Shown here: positions 16,963-24,290 of the stretch, in pieces
Position numbering within the stretch: position 1 is the first letter of the stretch
How the letters are laid out: each line of letters starts with the position of its first letter
NCBI GenBank assembly: GCA_964372125.1
Contig: CAYJPL010000001.1
Span: 1 to 64,000, forward strand
Length of the DNA: 64,000 bases
Reading direction: 5' to 3'
Source of the DNA: Tannockella sp964372125
Lineage (GTDB): Bacteria > Bacillota_I > Bacilli_A > Erysipelotrichales > Coprobacillaceae
Notes under the pieces: model-generated
The model's input: the letters and a program-made list of their open reading frames with translations, nothing else
Told to the model about the DNA's origin: nothing
Databases searched by the model: none
Program-made: the position numbers and the translations under genes

Positions 16963-17472
16963 TTATATCATCAATTCATATCCAAATTCTTTAAAATATA
17001 AATCATCTCTTACTTTTTGATAATATTCTCCACTTACTCTTGTAAAACCATATTTTTCATATAATTTTATTGCTGCAAGATTACAATCTACTACTAATAA
17101 TCGAATTGCTTCTTTATTATAACCACTAGCTAATTTTTTTATTTCATCTAAGACAATACTACCCATCCCTTGATTTAAAAAATCAACATGAATAGCAAAT
17201 CTACTTATGTAAAATACATTATCACTTTCAATATTCCATTCCAACTTATTTGATGCATCATTTTTCGTATACAAAGAAAAAGCCCCTACTAGGCAACCAT
17301 AATCATTTTTTACTATATACAAACGTTGATTTCCTATGTCACTCATTATATAGTCACATGGATTGACATCACGCCATATTGTAAGATTATTTTTTACCAT
17401 CTTATTTACAATATTTTCAAACATCATATACAGAGCATGGTAATCTTTACTACTTGCGATTTCTACATTCAT
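16963..17472 (-). CDS. GNAT-family N-acetyltransferase
   Basis: A 169-residue acetyltransferase of the GNAT fold. The acetyl-CoA-binding motif A is seen as VDFLNQGMGSIVLDEIKKLA near residues 100-119, and motif B as 'NLAAIKLYEKYGFTRV' near 130-145. The substrate is not predictable; the N-terminal half resembles ribosomal-protein or small-amine acetyltransferases. It is cotranscribed with the LiaF-like membrane protein. Confidence 0.82.
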   Translation of the reverse strand: MNVEIASSKDYHALYMMFENIVNKMVKNNLTIWRDVNPCDYIMSDIGNQRLYIVKNDYGCLVGAFSLYTKNDASNKLEWNIESDNVFYISRFAIHVDFLNQGMGSIVLDEIKKLASGYNKEAIRLLVVDCNLAAIKLYEKYGFTRVSGEYYQKVRDDLYFKEFGYELMI

Positions 17473-17542
17473 AATTCTACCTCTAGTTTATTTTACAACA
17501 TTATATCAAAATGAATTTCACTTTACAAACCGTTGTTGCAAA

Positions 17543-17572
17543 TTAAAAAGGTAAACAAATAATTGTTTACCT
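17543..17572 (-). terminator. Terminator of the amino-acid ABC operon
   Basis: AGGTAAACAA (17549-17558) and TTGTTTACCT (17563-17572) form a perfect 10-bp stem, running into TTTTT on the minus strand. Confidence 0.85.
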
Positions 17573-17578
17573 AGCTGT

Positions 17579-18304
17579 TTAATACATTACTTTACTTAAG
17601 AATTCCTTAGATCGTGGTGACTTTGGATTTGAGAAAAATTCTTTTGCAGCAGTATCTTCAATAATTTTTCCTTCTTCAAGAAAAACTACTCTAGACGCTA
17701 CTTCTCTTGCAAATCCCATTTCATGAGTAACAACAATCATTGTCATTCCCTGTTTAGCAAGTTCTTTCATTACCTCAAGTACCTCAATTACCATTTCTGG
17801 ATCTAGTGCACTAGTTGGTTCATCAAATAACATTACTTCAGGATTCATACAAAGCGACCTTGCAATTGCAACTCTTTGTTTTTGTCCACCTGATAATTTA
17901 TTTGGATATTCATGCATCTTATTTTCTAAGCCAACACGTCTTAGATACTCAATAGCAGTAGCTTTAGATGTTTTACTGTCTTCTTTTAGCACATTAATTG
18001 GCGCCAACATAAGATTTTCTAATACAGTTTTATGTGGAAATAAATTGAAATGTTGAAACACAAATCCCATTTTACTTCTTTGTTTACGATACTCTTTATC
18101 GGATGGATTAAGAATTTCATCTTGTAATGAAATTGTCCCAGCTTCTGGTATTTCTAATCCATGTATACATCTAAGAACAGTACTTTTACCACTTCCACTT
18201 GGTCCTATCAAACATACAATCTCACCTTTTTTTACATGTAGTGACACATTATCTACAGCCTTCAATGAGTTGAAGTTTTTTGTAATATTCTCTACTTTAA
18301 TCAC
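17579..18304 (-). CDS. Polar amino-acid ABC importer, ATPase subunit
   Basis: A 241-residue GlnQ/HisP-type ATPase. It has Walker A GPSGSGKST (34-42), Q-loop FQHFNLFPH, signature LSGGQKQR, Walker B VMLFDEPTSALD, and the H-loop His in VVTHEMGFA. All catalytic residues are present. It overlaps the permease gene by 8 bases and is the last gene of a binding protein-permease-ATPase operon under a T-box leader. Relatives import glutamine, arginine, lysine, histidine or cystine; the substrate here is tied to the tRNA that the leader senses. Confidence 0.92.
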   Translation of the reverse strand: MIKVENITKNFNSLKAVDNVSLHVKKGEIVCLIGPSGSGKSTVLRCIHGLEIPEAGTISLQDEILNPSDKEYRKQRSKMGFVFQHFNLFPHKTVLENLMLAPINVLKEDSKTSKATAIEYLRRVGLENKMHEYPNKLSGGQKQRVAIARSLCMNPEVMLFDEPTSALDPEMVIEVLEVMKELAKQGMTMIVVTHEMGFAREVASRVVFLEEGKIIEDTAAKEFFSNPKSPRSKEFLSKVMY

Positions 18305-18980
18305 TTTGAGCTAACTTCCTTTCTAATCTTCTTGCGACAAATGAAATACTAAGTGTCATCAGCAAGTAGAAACAAGCTGCCACAGTTAATGGCGATAAAT
18401 AATCATAGTATGTCCCGCCCAGTATTCTTGCAGATTGCATCAATTCAACTGCACCAATAGTACTAATTAAAGATGAATCTTTAATTAGTGTGATAAATTC
18501 ACTTACTAGTGGTGGCACTATACGTTTAAATGCTTGTGGTAAAATAATCATTTTCATCGTTTGACCACGAGTTAATCCCAGTGATTCACCAGCTTCCCAT
18601 TGTCCTTTATCTACACCATTAATACCACTACGAATTAATTCTGTAGAGTAAGCACCACTATTTATAGACATAGCGATAATACCAATTACATATAAATTTG
18701 GACGTATAACAGCTCCTGTAATTGTAGTATATAATAGTGGAAAAGCTGTAAATAACAATGTAATTTGTAACAACATTGGTGTACCACGAATAATTTCAAC
18801 ATACACGTTGCCAATACATTTTAATAATTTGTTATTTGATATTTTTGCTGAGGCTCCTAAGACCCCTAAACATAACCCAATAACCAGTGATGATCCTGCC
18901 ACCACTAAAGACATAAATGCCCCTTCTAGTAAAAAAACTAGATTTTCTACTGTTAATATTTCACTTAATGCTGGATACAT
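18297..18980 (-). CDS. Polar amino-acid ABC importer, permease subunit
   Basis: A 227-residue HisMQ-type membrane permease with about five spans. The binding-protein-dependent transport motif reads GQWEAGESLGLTRGQTMKMI, ending in the conserved LPQAFKRIVPP. N-terminal spans lie near 20-45 and 60-80. Only one permease gene is present, so it presumably acts as a homodimer. It lies 18 bases after the binding-protein gene and overlaps the ATPase gene. Confidence 0.9.
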   Translation of the reverse strand: MYPALSEILTVENLVFLLEGAFMSLVVAGSSLVIGLCLGVLGASAKISNNKLLKCIGNVYVEIIRGTPMLLQITLLFTAFPLLYTTITGAVIRPNLYVIGIIAMSINSGAYSTELIRSGINGVDKGQWEAGESLGLTRGQTMKMIILPQAFKRIVPPLVSEFITLIKDSSLISTIGAVELMQSARILGGTYYDYLSPLTVAACFYLLMTLSISFVARRLERKLAQSD

Positions 18981-18998
18981 TCATGTTTCTCCATTCTA

Positions 18999-19760
18999 CT
19001 AATCAATTTTTTTGATTCCATATTCCTCTGCAACTTTTGCGTATTCTTCTGTTTGAACATATTCTTCAATTGCAGCATTTACTTTATCTAATACTTCTGT
19101 ATTACCTTCTTTTGCGATAATGAAGTTTTCTTCGTCTAAAATTGCTTCGTCTACTACTTTATAGTTTGCTTTTGTAGCATAGTTTTGCGCTACTGCATAA
19201 TCAACAATAACTGCATCATATTGATTTGCTTTTAAACCTTCAAATAAAGTATTAACATCTGCTAAGCTTACTAACTCTGCACCAGAAATATCTTTTGCAG
19301 CAGCTTCACCAGTTGATGAAGTTTGTACACCAATAGTTTTACCTTCTAAATCAGCAACACCTGTAATACCTGAATCAGGATTCACTACTGCTACTTGACT
19401 TGTATATGCATATGGTGTAGACCATTCAACTTTTCTATCTTCACTGTAAGTAAATCCAGACATACCTAAATCAACTTGTCCTGCATTTAATTGCGTAATA
19501 ATGTTATCAAATGACATCGGTGTTAATACTAAGTCATATTGCGTATCACCTTCATTCATAATTGCTTCAATTCCTTCAACAACATCTGGATCAAATCCAA
19601 TAATTGTTTCCCCATCTTCTGCATATGATTCAAATGGTGGATAATCAGGTGAAGTCCCAATAGTGATTGTTACTATATCATCTTCACTTTTTTCACTTGA
19701 ACAACCTGCGACAACAACCATTAATGACATTACAACTGCTAATTTAATAATTTTTTTCAT
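18999..19760 (-). CDS. Amino-acid ABC importer, substrate-binding lipoprotein
   Basis: A 253-residue family-3 solute-binding protein. The N-terminus is a lipoprotein signal (MKKIIKLAVVMSLMVVVAGC), with the lipobox VAGC placing the mature protein on the outer face of the membrane. The ligand-binding lobes follow, with the family motifs 'PDYPPFESY', 'GFDPDVVEGI' and 'GMSGFTYSEDRKVEWSTPY'. The frame is open to 19805, but GGAGAA precedes the ATG at 19760 and the upstream part is T-box leader. It is the first gene of the operon. Confidence 0.93.
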   Translation of the reverse strand: MKKIIKLAVVMSLMVVVAGCSSEKSEDDIVTITIGTSPDYPPFESYAEDGETIIGFDPDVVEGIEAIMNEGDTQYDLVLTPMSFDNIITQLNAGQVDLGMSGFTYSEDRKVEWSTPYAYTSQVAVVNPDSGITGVADLEGKTIGVQTSSTGEAAAKDISGAELVSLADVNTLFEGLKANQYDAVIVDYAVAQNYATKANYKVVDEAILDEENFIIAKEGNTEVLDKVNAAIEEYVQTEEYAKVAEEYGIKKID

Positions 19761-19784
19761 TTTCTTTTCTCCTTTTTTCTGCAA

Positions 19785-20027
19785 AAATAAAACGTCCCCT
19801 AGCATAAGCTAAGAGACGAAATTTCCGCGGTACCACTCTAATTGATATAGAAACACTATATCCCCTTTAACTGTAAAGTAAGTCAACTAGATACCCTACT
19901 AAGTTCAAGTATCTCTCTCCAAAGTGCGCTTCATTTATTTTATCTTACTAGACTTTCACCATTCTCTAGCTCGCTTATAGAATCAAATAAATTACTCTCT
20001 CTATCAATGAGTTTTTAATATATATAC
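19785..20027 (-). ncRNA. T-box leader riboswitch upstream of the amino-acid ABC operon
   Basis: The minus strand carries the T-box core AGTGGTACCGCGG (19827-19839), followed by a strong terminator. Its arms are CGTCTCTTAGC (19818-19808) and GCTAGGGGACG (19803-19793), then TTTTATTTTT. Further upstream are Stem I features: an AGTA element, the arms ATTTATTT/AAATAAAT, GGTGAAAG, and GAAGCGCAC...GGAG on the 3' side of the specifier loop. Uncharged tRNA would stabilise the antiterminator and switch the importer on. The specifier triplet depends on register: AAT directly before the GAA, AAA one base earlier, ATG one base later. The UGGU bulge predicts a discriminator A, which argues against Asn and for Lys or Met. 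Confidence 0.9.
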
Positions 20028-20033
20028 TTTAAA

Positions 20034-20061
20034 AGTATACTCTTATAATTCAAAATGTCAA
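20034..20061 (-). promoter_or_regulatory. Sigma-A-type promoter of the T-box transcript
   Basis: TTGACA (20056-20061) and TATACT (20034-20039) on the minus strand, with a 16-base spacer. The left end of the IS30 element begins 42 bases upstream of the -35 box. Confidence 0.75.
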
Positions 20062-20102
20062 TTGTTTTTTATAAAACAGTATAATAATTTAGTTATTGTT
20101 AA

Positions 20103-20154
20103 GTGTAAGACTAACTTCTACTTTTAAAAATGTAAGTAGCAGTTAGTCTTACAC
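20103..20154. repeat. Long palindrome at the left end of the IS30 element
   Basis: A perfect 14-bp inverted repeat (20103-20116 with 20141-20154; outer sequence GTGTAAGACTAACT) with an inner pairing CTACTT/AAGTAG. The left arm is also the left terminal repeat of the IS. The right arm looks like a second copy of the right terminal repeat with one base changed, so this 50-base module resembles a minimal two-ended element. Confidence 0.7.
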
Positions 20155-21554
20155 AAGTTTTTGTAGTACTTATTTCTACTTTTGTTAATTATTCATTATA
20201 GTATGAATATAATGGTGGCATTCATTTTATAAGGAGTTGATTGTCATGAAATGCAAACATATCACTAATGAAGATCGTATAATAATACAAACAGGTATTG
20301 AAAATGGTGATACTTGTACCTTAATTTCTACATATATTAATAAACACAAATCGACCGTTTCAAAAGAAATTAAGTTACATCGTGAAAAAGTATATTCTAC
20401 TAACTTGAAAAGAGAGTGTGCTACTTACAAAGTCTGCAAACACTCACGTCAGTGCTTTGATACTTGCTTTGACTTTATACAGTTTAAATGCAACCGACGT
20501 GACCGCAGTCCCGGTGCATGCAATGGATGTATAAATATACATACTTGTCGTTTTGACAAGTTTAAATACTTCCATGACAAAGCGCAAAGATGCTATGAAT
20601 CTACTCTTGTTGATTCAAGAACAGGTGTTAATCTCACAACGACAGAAGCATATACTCTTGGGACTATAATAAAAAAAGGACTAGATAAGGGTCATTCCTT
20701 GTATCATATCAAAGAAAATAATCCATTGGTATCACAATCACTTAAAACATTATATACCTATATTGATAACTCTGTCTTTGAAATTGTTAAAATTCATAAT
20801 GTTGATTTACGCCGAAAAGTTGCGATGAAGGTTAAGAATAAAGCTAAAAGTAAGTCAAAACTAAAAAAAAGAAAAGATAGATCATTTTTAATCAATAGAA
20901 CCTATCAAGATTTTAAAGAGTTCACTTTGTCTGGTGATAAAAAAGTTGTTGAAATGGATACTGTAGAAAACTCGCTTTCAGGACCGTATATACAAACATT
21001 CCTATTCCGTGATATTGAATTATTAATTTGTATCTATCACGAAAGAAAAACAGCAGCCAATATGGCTACTGGTCTTCAATTACTTATTGAATATGTCGGT
21101 GGCATTAAAGCTTTTAAAAGTATGTGTGATTGTATCATCACGGATAGAGGTGGTGAATTCCAAGTGCCTGAACTATTTGAAAATTTATTTGATGGACATA
21201 TTTTTTATTGCGATCCAATGAATAGTAATCAAAAATCAAAGATTGAAAGGTCTCATGTATACCTGCGCTATATAGTACCTAAGGGGCATGATTTAAAAGT
21301 ATTAGGATTACGTGATCAAACATCCATGAATCTTATTAATAGCCATGTAAACTCATTTTCGAGAAAGAAATTAAATAATAAATGCTCGATGGAATTACTA
21401 GGCTATATTTACCCTGATACAGCTATGCATCTACAGAATAATGGAATTCACCAAATTCCAGCTCTTGATGTAATTTTAAAACCATCATTATTAAAATAAT
21501 AATCGTATTTGCCACCATAAACAATGAAATATCAAAGTAGAAGTTAGTCTTACA
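20104..21554 (+). mobile_element. IS30-family insertion sequence
   Basis: A transposase gene is enclosed by 21-bp perfect inverted repeats, TGTAAGACTAACTTCTACTTT at 20104-20124 in the + sense and its complement at 21534-21554. Total length is about 1.45 kb, normal for IS30. A second shorter pair, ATGGTGGC/GCCACCAT, lies just outside the coding region (20212-20219, 21511-21518). I see no convincing target-site duplication at the edges. The left end abuts an amino-acid importer's promoter region; the right end is followed by further hairpins of the same sequence type. Confidence 0.8.
20246..21499 (+). CDS. IS30-family transposase
   Basis: A 417-residue DDE transposase of the IS30 family. The N-terminal HTH reads ITNEDRIIIQTGI...STVSKEIKLHR, followed by a cysteine-rich segment (about residues 50-105, with repeated Cx2-7C) that could bind zinc. 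The catalytic triad is the Asp in VEMDTVENS, the Asp in CIITDRGGEF, and the Glu in NQKSKIERSH. All three acids are present and the frame is intact, so the element may be active. A TTG at 20237 directly touching the AAGGAG site is too close. The ATG at 20246 is correctly spaced. Confidence 0.9.
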   Translation: MKCKHITNEDRIIIQTGIENGDTCTLISTYINKHKSTVSKEIKLHREKVYSTNLKRECATYKVCKHSRQCFDTCFDFIQFKCNRRDRSPGACNGCINIHTCRFDKFKYFHDKAQRCYESTLVDSRTGVNLTTTEAYTLGTIIKKGLDKGHSLYHIKENNPLVSQSLKTLYTYIDNSVFEIVKIHNVDLRRKVAMKVKNKAKSKSKLKKRKDRSFLINRTYQDFKEFTLSGDKKVVEMDTVENSLSGPYIQTFLFRDIELLICIYHERKTAANMATGLQLLIEYVGGIKAFKSMCDCIITDRGGEFQVPELFENLFDGHIFYCDPMNSNQKSKIERSHVYLRYIVPKGHDLKVLGLRDQTSMNLINSHVNSFSRKKLNNKCSMELLGYIYPDTAMHLQNNGIHQIPALDVILKPSLLK

Positions 21555-21671
21555 TTTAAAAAAATCACTAATTTCTGCCCACTTTCGTGTACTCTTTTTT
21601 TACCTCTATCTACATATACATAATAACAAACATCGAGAAATCATAAAATCAATACGATAAACATTATTAAA

Positions 21672-21705
21672 AAAGCAAGTATCTACGCACGATACTTACT
21701 TTTTG
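21672..21705. terminator. Bidirectional terminator downstream of the IS
   Basis: AAAG-C-AAGTATC (21672-21683) pairs with GATACTT-A-CTTT (21691-21702) with one mismatch. T-runs follow on both strands. The rest of 21500-21849 holds the IS right end, the hairpin at 21712-21752 and the next gene's promoter. Confidence 0.6.
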
Positions 21706-21711
21706 AAAGAT

Positions 21712-21752
21712 TAACTTCTACTTACTTTGTACAATATCGAAAGTAGAAGTTA
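21712..21752. repeat. Hairpin repeating the IS terminal sequence
   Basis: TAACTTCTACTT (21712-21723) and AAGTAGAAGTTA (21741-21752) are perfect 12-bp arms and identical to the inner part of the IS terminal repeats. It lies 158 bases outside the IS right end without any coding sequence, so it is either a relic of another copy or a small non-autonomous element. Confidence 0.7.
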
Positions 21753-21802
21753 CTTTTTCAACTTACCATAATTTAGTTATTTCCAATAAAAATTGCATTT
21801 TT

Positions 21803-21830
21803 TTGAAATCATAGTATACTGTTTTATAAT
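21803..21830 (+). promoter_or_regulatory. Promoter of the second MATE gene
   Basis: TTGAAA (21803-21808), 16 bases, TATAAT (21825-21830), just 19 bases before the start codon; the leader is very short. Confidence 0.65.
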
Positions 21831-21849
21831 GAATAAATGGGGGATATTT

Positions 21850-23178
21850 ATGAATACATTAGTTACAGGAGATATAAAAAAATCGTTAATAATGTTTGCT
21901 TTACCACTTTTACTAGGCAATGTTTTTCAACAACTTTATAATACAGCAGATAGCATTATAGTTGGAAATTATATTGGCGACAGCGCTCTTGCTGCAGTAA
22001 ATTCTAGTGGTTCGATTATTAATTTACTAGTAAGTCTTTTTATGGGATGCGCCCTTGGAGCTGGTGTATGTATTTCAAACTATTATGGTGCAAATAATGA
22101 TGTTGAGGTATCTAAGACAGTTCATACCACAATTGCATTTGCATTAGCTAGTGCGCTTATTTTAACAGTCGTTGGTACCCTACTTTGTCCTGTAATACTT
22201 AAACTAGTAAATGTTGCACCAGAAGTCATTAGTGAAAGTACTACCTATTTGCAAATATACTTTTTAGGAAGTATTGGTCTTGTTGTTTATAATATGTCTA
22301 GTGGAATACTACGAGCAGTTGGTGATAGCAAGACTCCACTTTATTTTTTAATTCTTGCAAGTATAATTAATATTATGTTAGATTTAATATTTGTCATTGT
22401 TTTTAAAATGGGTATTGCTGGTGTTGCTTTAGCTACAGTTATTGCTCAAGGAACAAGTGCAATATGTACAATACTCACACTTATGAATTCTACAGGTACC
22501 TATAAACTTTATCTAGGAAAAATAAAATTTCATCTTGACTCATTAAAGAAAATAATAAAAATCGGTATACCAAGCTCTATCCAAAATGGAATAGTTTCAT
22601 TATCAAATGTTACTGTGCAAGCCAATATTAATTCTTTTGGAGCAGTAGCGATGGCTGGTGCTGGATCATATATGAAGTTAGAAGGATTTGCATTAATGCC
22701 GATACTATCTTTTTCGATGGCACTTACTACCTTTGTAGGACAAAACATAGGTGCTAAACAATATACGCGAGTAAAAGAAGGTGCCAAAATTGGATTACAG
22801 TTATCAATTATTGTTATCGTAATACTAAGTATACTGCAACTACTATTCGCAAATCAGTTACTTACAATTTTTTCAAAAAACCAAGAAATTGTAGAAGTTG
22901 GTAAATTAATGATGAAAACAGTTATGCCAGGATACATCCTACTAACAATCACTCATACATTTGCAGGAGTACTTCGCGGTGTTGGACTCACAAAAATTCC
23001 AATGTATGTAATGATTATATGCTGGTGTTGCTGTCGAATTGTTTGGGTTACGTTTTCTATGAATTATTTTAATGAAATAGTATATGTTTTTATGGGTTGG
23101 CCGCTCACATGGACAGTTAGTGGAATATTTATGATTTTCTATTACTGTAAAGTGAATTGGCTAAAGCCAATTGATTAG
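21850..23178 (+). CDS. MATE-family efflux transporter (second copy)
   Basis: A 442-residue twelve-span MATE transporter. It begins with the family's typical LVTGDIKKSLIMFALPLLLG and 'NVFQQLYNTADSIIVGNYIG', and the second half repeats the pattern near residue 235 (IGIPSSIQNGIVSLSNVTVQ). This is the YpnP/DinF-like branch, clearly different from the MATE at 7740. The frame opens at 21793 but the ATG at 21850 has GGGGGA before it and the strong promoter lies between. A carbonic anhydrase gene follows with its own promoter. The substrate is unknown. Confidence 0.88.
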   Translation: MNTLVTGDIKKSLIMFALPLLLGNVFQQLYNTADSIIVGNYIGDSALAAVNSSGSIINLLVSLFMGCALGAGVCISNYYGANNDVEVSKTVHTTIAFALASALILTVVGTLLCPVILKLVNVAPEVISESTTYLQIYFLGSIGLVVYNMSSGILRAVGDSKTPLYFLILASIINIMLDLIFVIVFKMGIAGVALATVIAQGTSAICTILTLMNSTGTYKLYLGKIKFHLDSLKKIIKIGIPSSIQNGIVSLSNVTVQANINSFGAVAMAGAGSYMKLEGFALMPILSFSMALTTFVGQNIGAKQYTRVKEGAKIGLQLSIIVIVILSILQLLFANQLLTIFSKNQEIVEVGKLMMKTVMPGYILLTITHTFAGVLRGVGLTKIPMYVMIICWCCCRIVWVTFSMNYFNEIVYVFMGWPLTWTVSGIFMIFYYCKVNWLKPID

Positions 23179-23204
23179 ACAAATCCATACAAATATGGTA
23201 GTAT
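23176..23204 (+). promoter_or_regulatory. Promoter of the carbonic anhydrase gene
   Basis: TAGACA (23176-23181), 17 bases, TAGTAT (23199-23204); it overlaps the stop codon of the MATE gene. Confidence 0.5.
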
Positions 23205-23230
23205 ACCTTAAAATAACAAAGGAGTATCAT

Positions 23231-23797
23231 ATGGATAATAATGTAATTGAAAAATTACTTGATGGAAACATTCGTTTTGTAAACTGTCAAAGTAACGTAA
23301 AGGTAACTAAAACCAAACGTGAATTACTTGCAACAAAAGGACAAAAGCCTTACGCTATAGTAGCAACATGTTCTGATTCAAGAGTTTCACCAGAGTATGT
23401 TTTTGATGCTGGAATTGGTGAGATATTTGTGATTAGAAATGCTGGAAATATTATTAGCGACTTAGAGGTATCAAGCATAGAATTTGCACTTGATACATTT
23501 GAATGTCCACTTATATTAATACTTGGTCACACAAACTGCGGTGCCATTGATGCAACAATTAATAATAATTGTACTATTGATATCAGCGCAATTACGGAAG
23601 CTATTTCGAACAGCATAAATGCTGACATGGATGCAAACATGGCAACTAAACAAAATGTTATCGGTGGTATTAATAAGTGTTTAAAAAGTGACTATATCAA
23701 AAATGCTATTTCAAATAATAAAACAAAAATAATTGGTGGAATATATGATACCTATACTGGTGTTGTAGAATTTATGAATATAGTAAATGAAGATTAA
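23231..23797 (+). CDS. Beta-class carbonic anhydrase
   Basis: A 188-residue zinc enzyme interconverting CO2 and bicarbonate. The beta-class zinc ligands are the Cys in ATCSDSRVSP (with the Asp-Arg dyad), and the His and Cys in LGHTNCGA. IRNAGNII is also typical. The length is that of the compact beta type. Bicarbonate supply fits the carboxylases that the biotin ligase at 55.8 kb would serve, but the genes are not linked. The start is the ATG at 23231 with AAAGGAG; the frame upstream runs into the MATE gene. Confidence 0.9.
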   Translation: MDNNVIEKLLDGNIRFVNCQSNVKVTKTKRELLATKGQKPYAIVATCSDSRVSPEYVFDAGIGEIFVIRNAGNIISDLEVSSIEFALDTFECPLILILGHTNCGAIDATINNNCTIDISAITEAISNSINADMDANMATKQNVIGGINKCLKSDYIKNAISNNKTKIIGGIYDTYTGVVEFMNIVNED

Positions 23798-24269
23798 TGA
23801 AAATAGTATGAACGAAGCACTTGTAAATGCAGTAGATGGCAAGGTTGATTATAAAATAAGTTGTTTTGGAACCTTAGAAAAAAAGTATAACGTATTATTG
23901 ATTTTTACTGTTGGTTTTATTACTTCGCTTACTGCATATTTTATATATAAAGATATATTGTTAGCGATAAGTAGCGGTTCAGCAATTTCGCTAACTATAA
24001 TGGCTAATTATAAACAAGTTTCATATATTGGAATAGATAATGAATCTATTTATATAAAACCTATAAAGAAAGATACAATTATAAAACTACCAATTTCTTT
24101 ACTAGAAAATTCAAGTGTTAAAAGGAGTTCTAAAACAAGATATGATATAGCACTTCGCTTTAACAACATTAATCAATCGCTTATGATTTCTAGAAAAAAC
24201 ACCAAAGCATTCCCTAATCAAATAAGTGATGTTGATGACATCCTTAGAATAATAAAAACGACACTGTAA
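23787..24269 (+). CDS. Small membrane protein, unknown function
   Basis: A 160-residue protein with two adjacent membrane spans (about residues 35-52 and 56-75) and a soluble, mostly beta C-terminal part of ~85 residues (YIGIDNESIYIKPIKKDT onward). The layout is like that of bacterial PH-domain-type membrane proteins. I do not recognise a specific family. It overlaps the carbonic anhydrase stop by 11 bases if the first ATG is used; a second ATG at 23808 is possible, and neither has a good ribosome site. Coupled translation is likely. Confidence 0.55.
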   Translation: MKINENSMNEALVNAVDGKVDYKISCFGTLEKKYNVLLIFTVGFITSLTAYFIYKDILLAISSGSAISLTIMANYKQVSYIGIDNESIYIKPIKKDTIIKLPISLLENSSVKRSSKTRYDIALRFNNINQSLMISRKNTKAFPNQISDVDDILRIIKTTL

Positions 24270-24286
24270 ATCTACAGTGTCATTTT
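24256..24286. terminator. Bidirectional terminator
   Basis: GACACTGTA (24260-24268) and TACAGTGTC (24273-24281), with T-runs on both strands, separate the carbonic-anhydrase unit from the converging ABC exporter operon. Confidence 0.88.
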
Positions 24287-24290
24287 TCTA

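Noticed and set aside
20103..20154. Left-end palindrome as a transcription terminator
   Set aside because: Neither strand has a T-run after it, and its arms match the IS terminal repeat instead.
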